A stretch of 64,000 nt of DNA. It comes from Halogeometricum sp. S1BR25-6. GTDB lineage: Archaea > Halobacteriota > Halobacteria > Halobacteriales > Haloferacaceae. Positions 59,373-64,000 of this stretch are shown piece after piece. Each line of letters starts with the position of its first letter. Position 1 is the first letter of the stretch. The position numbers and the translations under genes were made by a program. Under the pieces are notes generated by a model. The model was not told where the DNA came from. It searched no databases and worked only from the letters and a program-made list of their open reading frames with translations. The DNA is taken from positions 620,001-684,000 of the forward strand of contig NZ_JAMQOP010000002.1 of NCBI RefSeq assembly GCF_031624495.1. Direction: 5' to 3'.

Positions 59373-59615
59373 GTGACAGTAACCTTCACCGACGACGACG
59401 AGGGCAAGGAAGTCGTCGACGCCAGCGGCAACACGCTCGGTCTCGTCACGGAGATAGACGGCGACACGGCGTACGTCGACCCCGAACCGAGCCTCGCGGA
59501 CACCGTCAAGGCCGACATGGGGTGGGGCGACGCCGACACCGACGACTACACCGTCGACAACACCGCGGTCGAGACGAAAGGCTCGGAGAAACTCCACCTG
59601 CGCGGCAACCTGTAG
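59373..59615 (+). CDS. PRC-barrel domain protein
   Basis: An 80-residue protein: MTVTFTDDDEGKEVVDASGN then TLGLVTEIDGDTAYVDPEPS are the PRC-barrel strands, followed by an acidic helix-like part and KGSEKLHLRGNL. PRC barrels bind RNA or protein and serve many roles, from RimM in ribosome assembly to photosynthetic reaction centres. Here the role is unknown. The start is a GTG at 59373. Confidence 0.85.
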   Translation: MTVTFTDDDEGKEVVDASGNTLGLVTEIDGDTAYVDPEPSLADTVKADMGWGDADTDDYTVDNTAVETKGSEKLHLRGNL

Positions 59616-59695
59616 ACCGAACGCCGACGGTCCGCGCCGTCCGTCCCGCCCCGCCGGACCGAAACCCCCATCGCTCTCTGCGGAGTGACGGACCT

Positions 59696-61435
59696 ATGGC
59701 CGGCGACTTCCCGCCGACGGCGGGACACACCGACGACCACGGAACGCTTCTCTCGGAACTCGACTCCCACGACCTCGCGTTCGACGCGCGCGTCGACGAG
59801 GCGGCCGGCGACGACCCCTTCGCGTTCGACCCCGACGCCGACCCGGACGGGACGTTCCCGCAGTCCGTCGCCAGCGGCGGCCCGACGCCGGAGGGCGTCG
59901 TCCTCTGGACGCGCGTCGCCCCCGACGCCTACGACCCGGACTCCCCCCTCGCGGTTCGCGTCGCGGCCGACGAGGCGTTCGACGAGGTGGTCTTCCAGGG
60001 CATCGTGACCGACGAGACGCCGGTCCGCGCGCACGACCACACGGTGCGAATCGACCTCGACGGCGAACTCGAACCGGACTCGACGTACCACTACCGCTTC
60101 GTCCACCGGGACGCCTCCTCGCGCGTCGGTCGGTGCCGAACCCTGCCTGCCCCCGACGCCTCGCCCGACTCCGTCCGGTTCGCGGTGCTGGCGTGTCAGG
60201 ACTACCAGAACGGCTACTACCCCGCCTACCACCGCGTCGCCGAGGCGGATGTGGACTTTCTCGTCCACGTCGGCGACTTCGTCTACGAATCCAGCGCCGG
60301 CGATTTCAAAGGGTTCGGGTCGTACGAGTATGAGGGCCGTGAACTCTCCTTTCCGAGCGGCCACGACCGCGTGCAGTCGCTGGCGGACTACCGCCACCTC
60401 TACCGGACGTATCGGAAGGACCGGTTCCTCCAGGAGGCGCTGGAGTCGCACACGCTCGTCGTCGGCTGGGACGACCACGAACTCGTCAACGACGTCTACT
60501 GGGACCGGCGGACGGGCGCGCCGTCGGGCGACCACCCGCGCGCCGACGACCCGGAGTTCATGACCGAGTTGGTGGCCGACGCGATGCACGCGTGGTGGGA
60601 GTACCTGCCCGCCCGGGTGTCCTACGACCCCGAGGGGGAGTCGCTGCAGGAGCGGTTTCGGCTGTGGCGCTCCTTCGAGTTCGGCGAGTTGGTCACGCTG
60701 GCGATGACCGACGAGCGACTGTACCGCGACCCGCCGCGGGAGGCCATCCCGACGCCGGACAACGTCGGCCCACAGTACGAACCGCCGGGGCGGACGATGC
60801 TGGGCGAAGAACAGCGGGACTGGCTGATAGACACCGTCTCCGATTCCGAATCGACGTGGACCGTCTGGGCCGACGAGGTGCTCACGGTGCCGTTCCGCCT
60901 CGGGTCGGGACCGCTCTCCGTGTTCCCGGTGCAGGGGGGCTGGGACGGCTACACGCGCGAACGGCAGCGCATCACGGAGTCCATCGGCGCGGCCGGCGTC
61001 GACAACTTCGTGACGCTCACCGGCGACATGCACTGCTACGTCGCCGCCTACCAGCAGACCTCCTACCCCGGGCGCGTCTCCGGCGGCGAGGGCGTCGCGC
61101 AGGGCGAGCGCATCGGCGTGGAGTTCATGACGCCCGCGATAACGTCGGTGAACGTCGCCGAGGCGCTCCACCTCACCCGCGGTCTGCGCGGCCGCCTCAC
61201 CGAACCGCTGCTCACGACGCTCGTCACGGCGATGAACCCCCACATCGAGTTCTTCGACAGCCACAACTGGGGCTACTCGGTCGTCGAGTTCACGCCCGAG
61301 GCGTGCACTTACGTCGGGTACGCCGTCGACAAGACGGAGAACTCCCCGGACGCCGACCGGCACGTCGTCGCCGCCTACCGCGTTCCCGAGGGCGAGGTCG
61401 AACTGGAGGACGTGACCGACGAGTTCGTGGGATGA
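59696..61435 (+). CDS. Alkaline phosphatase PhoD-like metallophosphatase
   Basis: A 579-residue PhoD family enzyme, a Ca2+/Fe3+ phosphodiesterase/phosphatase. The N-terminal beta-sandwich reads FPQSVASGGPTPEGVVLWTR, and the catalytic domain has FAVLACQDYQNGYYPAYHRV, VDFLVHVGDFVYE and VVGWDDHELVNDVYWDRR, with metal ligands Cys/Asp/His positions. It has no Tat or Sec signal: the N-terminus is acidic and Ala/Asp-rich (MAGDFPPTAGHTDDHGTLLS). PhoD enzymes are normally exported, so this one may be cytosolic, or it may have lost its signal. Start at ATG 59696. Confidence 0.92.
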   Translation: MAGDFPPTAGHTDDHGTLLSELDSHDLAFDARVDEAAGDDPFAFDPDADPDGTFPQSVASGGPTPEGVVLWTRVAPDAYDPDSPLAVRVAADEAFDEVVFQGIVTDETPVRAHDHTVRIDLDGELEPDSTYHYRFVHRDASSRVGRCRTLPAPDASPDSVRFAVLACQDYQNGYYPAYHRVAEADVDFLVHVGDFVYESSAGDFKGFGSYEYEGRELSFPSGHDRVQSLADYRHLYRTYRKDRFLQEALESHTLVVGWDDHELVNDVYWDRRTGAPSGDHPRADDPEFMTELVADAMHAWWEYLPARVSYDPEGESLQERFRLWRSFEFGELVTLAMTDERLYRDPPREAIPTPDNVGPQYEPPGRTMLGEEQRDWLIDTVSDSESTWTVWADEVLTVPFRLGSGPLSVFPVQGGWDGYTRERQRITESIGAAGVDNFVTLTGDMHCYVAAYQQTSYPGRVSGGEGVAQGERIGVEFMTPAITSVNVAEALHLTRGLRGRLTEPLLTTLVTAMNPHIEFFDSHNWGYSVVEFTPEACTYVGYAVDKTENSPDADRHVVAAYRVPEGEVELEDVTDEFVG

Positions 61436-61496
61436 GCGCCGTTCGGCGCGACCGCCACCTGAAAAACCCATCTACCGTGGGTTCCAACGTCCGACG

Positions 61497-62339
61497 ATGA
61501 CCGACCACGCGGCGCGGGTGCCGGAGGGGTTTCGAGAGCGGGTGCGCTTCTACCTGCTCGACCACCGGACGCCGGCGGGCAGGACCATCGACGTCGCGCT
61601 GTTGGCGCTGAACGTGGTGTTCGTCGGCGTCTTCGTCGCGCAGACGTACTCCCTCTCGGCGACGGCCCGGTCGCTGCTCTGGGACGCGGAGGTCGTCATC
61701 GCGGCCGTGTTCCTCGTCGAGTACGTCCTCAGACTGTACGGCGCCCGCGACCGCTTCGGAGAGTTCACCGATCCGTACGCGGCGGTCGACCTCCTGTCGA
61801 TACTCCCCACGCTGGCGGTTCTCCTCCTCCCCATCCCGGCCATCGTCACGGTCACGGGCTTTCTCCGGGCCGTCCGCATCGTCCGCGTGCTGCGGTTCTA
61901 CCGGTTCACGCAGGACGAGGAGTTCTTCTTCGGCACCGTCTCCGTCCAGTCGCTCCGGGTGACGAAACTCCTCCTGACCGTCTTGGTTCTGTTCTTCGTC
62001 TCGGCGGGACTGTTCTACGGCGTCGAGGTCCGGACGAACCCGGATATCGAGAACTTCGGCGACGCGTTCTACTACGTCGTCATCGCTCTCACGACCGTCG
62101 GCTTCGGCGACATCACTCCGGTCACGCGGGCGGGACGGTGGGTCACCGTCGCCGCCGTCCTCACCGCCATCATCCTCGTTCCGTGGCAGGCGAGCAAAAT
62201 CGTCCGCGAGTGGACGCGCAGGGAGACGGTCGACGTGACCTGCCCCGACTGCGGCCTCACCGGCCACGACCCCGACGCTTCCCACTGCAAGGCCTGCGGC
62301 CACGTCATCTATCAGGAGTTCGACTCGCACGAGCAGTAG
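61497..62339 (+). CDS. Voltage-gated-type ion channel with C-terminal zinc ribbon
   Basis: A 280-residue six-helix tetrameric-channel subunit. Segments S1-S3 lead to an S4-like helix with spaced Arg residues, FLRAVRIVRVLRFYRF. The pore helix and filter are FGDAFYYVVIALTTVGFGDI (TVGFGD is the K+ filter), and the inner helix follows. The last 40 residues hold a zinc ribbon: CPDCGLTGHDPDASHCKACG, two CxxC pairs, which may sense metal or stabilise the tetramer. No RCK domain is attached. Confidence 0.92.
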   Translation: MTDHAARVPEGFRERVRFYLLDHRTPAGRTIDVALLALNVVFVGVFVAQTYSLSATARSLLWDAEVVIAAVFLVEYVLRLYGARDRFGEFTDPYAAVDLLSILPTLAVLLLPIPAIVTVTGFLRAVRIVRVLRFYRFTQDEEFFFGTVSVQSLRVTKLLLTVLVLFFVSAGLFYGVEVRTNPDIENFGDAFYYVVIALTTVGFGDITPVTRAGRWVTVAAVLTAIILVPWQASKIVREWTRRETVDVTCPDCGLTGHDPDASHCKACGHVIYQEFDSHEQ

Positions 62340-62393
62340 TCCGTCGTCAAGGGGACCCGCGCGCCGCGAGCGGGGCGCTCTCGCGTTCGAGAC

Positions 62394-62492
62394 GTGTTTC
62401 AGGGCGACGGCCGGGGAATCCCGCCCGGCGCGCGCTTCGAGTTCTCCGGCGTCGAAGTCGCCGACGTCGGCGCCGAGGCGACTGTCGCCTGA
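62394..62492 (+). CDS. Possible 32-codon ORF in intergenic stretch
   Basis: From a GTG at 62394, VFQGDGRGIPPGARFEFSGV then EVADVGAEATVA ends at a TGA at 62492. Third codon positions are almost all G or C, the composition of real genes. It may be a short gene or the tail of a decayed one. The remaining parts of 62340-62534 hold nothing clear. Confidence 0.25.
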   Translation: MFQGDGRGIPPGARFEFSGVEVADVGAEATVA

Positions 62493-62534
62493 GCGGTCGT
62501 TCGGTGCGAGCGAAACCGAAGGGGGGACTGCGTG

Positions 62535-62711
62535 TCAGCGGCCGACGTCAAGTTCGCGCCGGATTCCGTCCGCGAGGGCGGCGACGCCGACGAGGACGAG
62601 TCCGACGCCCGCCGCCCACGCGAGCGACTGGGTCTCGGAGAGCGTGACCGTCCAGAGTCCCGCGACCAGCACCGCGCCGCCGACGACGACGTACCGGACG
62701 AACCGTTCCAT
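62535..62711 (-). CDS. Two-helix small membrane protein
   Basis: A 58-residue protein with two hydrophobic helices, MERFVRYVVVGGAVLVAGLW and SLAWAAGVGLVLVGVAALAD, and a short charged tail. The ATG at 62709-62711 is preferred to an in-frame extension upstream whose text (Arg/Ser/Pro) does not fit a membrane protein. It is divergent from the DCC gene, 107 bases away. The function is unknown. Confidence 0.65.
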   Translation of the reverse strand: MERFVRYVVVGGAVLVAGLWTVTLSETQSLAWAAGVGLVLVGVAALADGIRRELDVGR

Positions 62712-62818
62712 GGACGTTCGTCGCGCCGGCGACAGGAAGGTCCACCGCTCCGCGGGAGGGGCGTCCGTTACGCGCCGGGAGATACAGACGTTTCCCTCTG
62801 CGGCCCCAACTCCCGCGC

Positions 62819-63184
62819 GTGACACGACCGACCCTCGTCTACGACGACGACTGCGGCTTCTGTACGTGGTGCGCCGAGTGGCTCGACGACAACGCGAACG
62901 TGCGCATCGTCGGCTTCTCCGAACTCGACGACTCGCTGCGCGAGCGACTGCCGCCGTCGTACGAGAACTGCGCGCACCTCCTCGTCGGCGAGGAGCGATA
63001 CTCCTGCGGCGCCTCGATAGAGGAGTCGCTGCTCCGGACCGAGTACGGGCGGTTCGCGCGTCCCCTCGTCTCGAAGCTCCGGGAGTACGGCGCCTACCGG
63101 AACGCCCGCGAGTGGGCGTACCGCCGCGGCGCGGACAACCGCGACGTCCTCGGCAAGTTCCTCTCGAAGCCGACGCGGGCGTAG
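62819..63184 (+). CDS. DCC family thiol-disulfide oxidoreductase
   Basis: A 121-residue protein of the DCC (DUF393) family with a thioredoxin-like fold. The redox motif is in LVYDDDCGFCTWCAEWLDDN, Cys-x-x-Cys in CGFC, directly followed by another Cys. The latter part holds YSCGASIEESLLRTEYG and the closing helices. It converges with a lipase maturation factor gene, and in other organisms DCC domains are often fused to or adjacent to that family. The start is GTG at 62819. Confidence 0.9.
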   Translation: MTRPTLVYDDDCGFCTWCAEWLDDNANVRIVGFSELDDSLRERLPPSYENCAHLLVGEERYSCGASIEESLLRTEYGRFARPLVSKLREYGAYRNAREWAYRRGADNRDVLGKFLSKPTRA

Positions 63185-63212
63185 CTTCGACTTCGACCCC
63201 GGCCAGAGCGAC

Positions 63213-64000
63213 TCACTGAACCGCCCTCGACCCCCGAATGGCCCGTCTCTCCTCGCGCTCGAACGCCTCACCGGAGACGGGGGCGACGTAGGTGCCGAGG
63301 CGTTCGCGGCGCCACCACTCGCCCGTCTCGGCGCGCTCCTCGGGCGTGGTGAACCGATAGCGGTAGCGGAGCACGCGAACCCGCTCGGGCGGGTCGCCGT
63401 CGAACGGATTCTCCCCCACGAGCGACAGCGTCGCCTCGTCGCCGTTGAGAAGGCCGGCGAGGAACGGGGCGACCCAGCGCTGGCGAGGGCCGGGACGGGG
63501 GCGCATCGCGGCGAACCAGAGCTGCCAGTCCAGTCGGAGGTGGTACGGCGCCCACTGCGGCGGTCGCTCGTCCGTCCGCACGGGCTGTCCCGCGAACTCG
63601 TAGGCGGTCCAGTCGCCCTCCGCCGGGTCCGCGGCGTTCGTTCCCTCGACGACGAGTTGGTAGCGCTCCCTGGTGACCGAGCCGAACGCGCCGTAGGTGT
63701 TGACGAGGCTGAGCGGGTCGAACGACGTGTTCATCGCCTGCGACTCCGAGAGGAGGTTCTTCACCGGCTTGACGCTCAGTGCGAGGACGACGAGGGCGAC
63801 GAGCCACGCCGCGATTCGGAGGGGAAGCGGGGCGGGCGCGACCGTCGGCGCCGCGAGGGAGACGCCGGGGAGGAGCGAGGCGGCACCCGTCAGCACGCCG
63901 TCGCTGAACGTCGCTATCGCCTGCACCGCCGAGAGCGCGTTCAGCCACGAGAAGTTGCCCGAGACCATCAGCCACAGTTGAAAGGCGATGGTGGCGACGC
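63213..64000 (-). CDS. Lipase maturation factor family protein, N-terminus beyond window end
   Basis: The visible 262 residues are the C-terminal part of a lipase maturation factor (LMF1/2)-like membrane protein. The frame is open to the window edge, so the start is not seen. Two hydrophobic segments are visible (VATIAFQLWLMVSGNFSWLN and PLRIAAWLVALVVLALSV), then NTYGAFGSVTRERYQLVVEG, GDWTAYEFAGQPVRTDERPP, and QWAPYHLRLDWQLWFAAMRP, all characteristic of the family. In vertebrates LMF1 helps lipases fold in the ER; in archaea the role is unknown, possibly membrane or secreted protein folding with the neighbouring DCC redox protein. Confidence 0.9.
   Translation of the reverse strand, partial: VATIAFQLWLMVSGNFSWLNALSAVQAIATFSDGVLTGAASLLPGVSLAAPTVAPAPLPLRIAAWLVALVVLALSVKPVKNLLSESQAMNTSFDPLSLVNTYGAFGSVTRERYQLVVEGTNAADPAEGDWTAYEFAGQPVRTDERPPQWAPYHLRLDWQLWFAAMRPRPGPRQRWVAPFLAGLLNGDEATLSLVGENPFDGDPPERVRVLRYRYRFTTPEERAETGEWWRRERLGTYVAPVSGEAFEREERRAIRGSRAVQ

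Noticed and set aside
59546-61471. 641-codon minus-strand frame opposite the PhoD-like gene
   Set aside because: It is low-complexity Arg/Gly/Val text; the plus strand encodes a clear phosphatase.
1-64000. CRISPR arrays, tRNA or rRNA genes
   Set aside because: No regularly spaced direct repeats of 25-40 bases, no tRNA-like T-arm context with a cloverleaf and no rRNA-like stretch was seen by eye; a covariance scan would be decisive for tRNAs.

Overview
The window is a stretch of haloarchaeal chromosome, most likely from the Haloferacales (Haloferax/Halogeometricum-like). The signs are very GC-rich DNA with C or G at most third codon positions, Asp/Glu-rich proteins, TATA-like boxes (TTTAWA type) about 25-30 bases before many start codons as expected for leaderless mRNAs, and archaeal or halobacterial families: archaeal DnaG primase, aIF2-beta with a TRAM domain, aIF5A with deoxyhypusine synthase, HTH-10 regulators, HalOD1, LWR-salt, DUF92 and a seven-gene Mrp antiporter. 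I saw no rRNA, tRNA or CRISPR array. Most of the window looks like core genome; the clear accessory stretch is 48.4-50.3 kb.

Layout. 0-7 kb: a cut-off FAD oxidoreductase, two decayed small genes (one the remnant of a MATE exporter behind its TetR regulator), a second FAD oxidoreductase, homoserine kinase, a Usp protein and PdxS. 7-17 kb: DUF1405 membrane protein, two regulators, an enolase-like protein, a CARF-like/HTH regulator (HFX_2341 type), a lipoprotein, small membrane proteins, a cysteine hydrolase/YqcI pair, and a DUF3311/sodium-solute symporter pair. 17-23 kb: DnaG primase, GNAT, DUF92, and two cis-prenyltransferase-like genes that look like the two halves of a heteromeric enzyme, with three tandem hairpin repeats beside them. 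23-27 kb: siroheme decarboxylase, precorrin-2 dehydrogenase-like protein and glutamyl-tRNA reductase, giving the first tetrapyrrole step plus siroheme-route steps to heme. 27-36 kb: pterin dehydratase, LWR-salt, HAD phosphatase, HalOD1 response regulator, two tandem MoeA genes (one with a ligand-binding tail), a serine hydrolase, an Hsp20-like protein and an AarF kinase.

36-48 kb: aIF5A, an agmatinase-like enzyme and deoxyhypusine synthase cluster together, followed by SHOCT, aldo/keto reductase, aIF2-beta, an HTH-10 regulator, an APC permease overlapping an M20 peptidase, an SDR, DoxX and an FAH-fold enzyme. 48.4-50.3 kb: an element-like insertion with imperfect inverted terminal repeats and near-perfect 8-bp flanking direct repeats, carrying a FilR1-type regulator and a cupin but no recognisable transposase. 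50-58 kb: NhaC and a complete mrpABCDEFG operon, a sodium/proton homeostasis block. 58-64 kb: NAD(P)HX dehydratase, PRC-barrel protein, PhoD-like phosphatase, a voltage-gated-type ion channel, a DCC thiol oxidoreductase and a lipase maturation factor cut by the window end.

The observations I rate highest are the predicted two-subunit cis-prenyltransferase, the repeat-bounded cargo element at 48.4-50.3 kb, and several micro-ORFs that fill gaps inside operons with stop/start overlaps at one or both ends.
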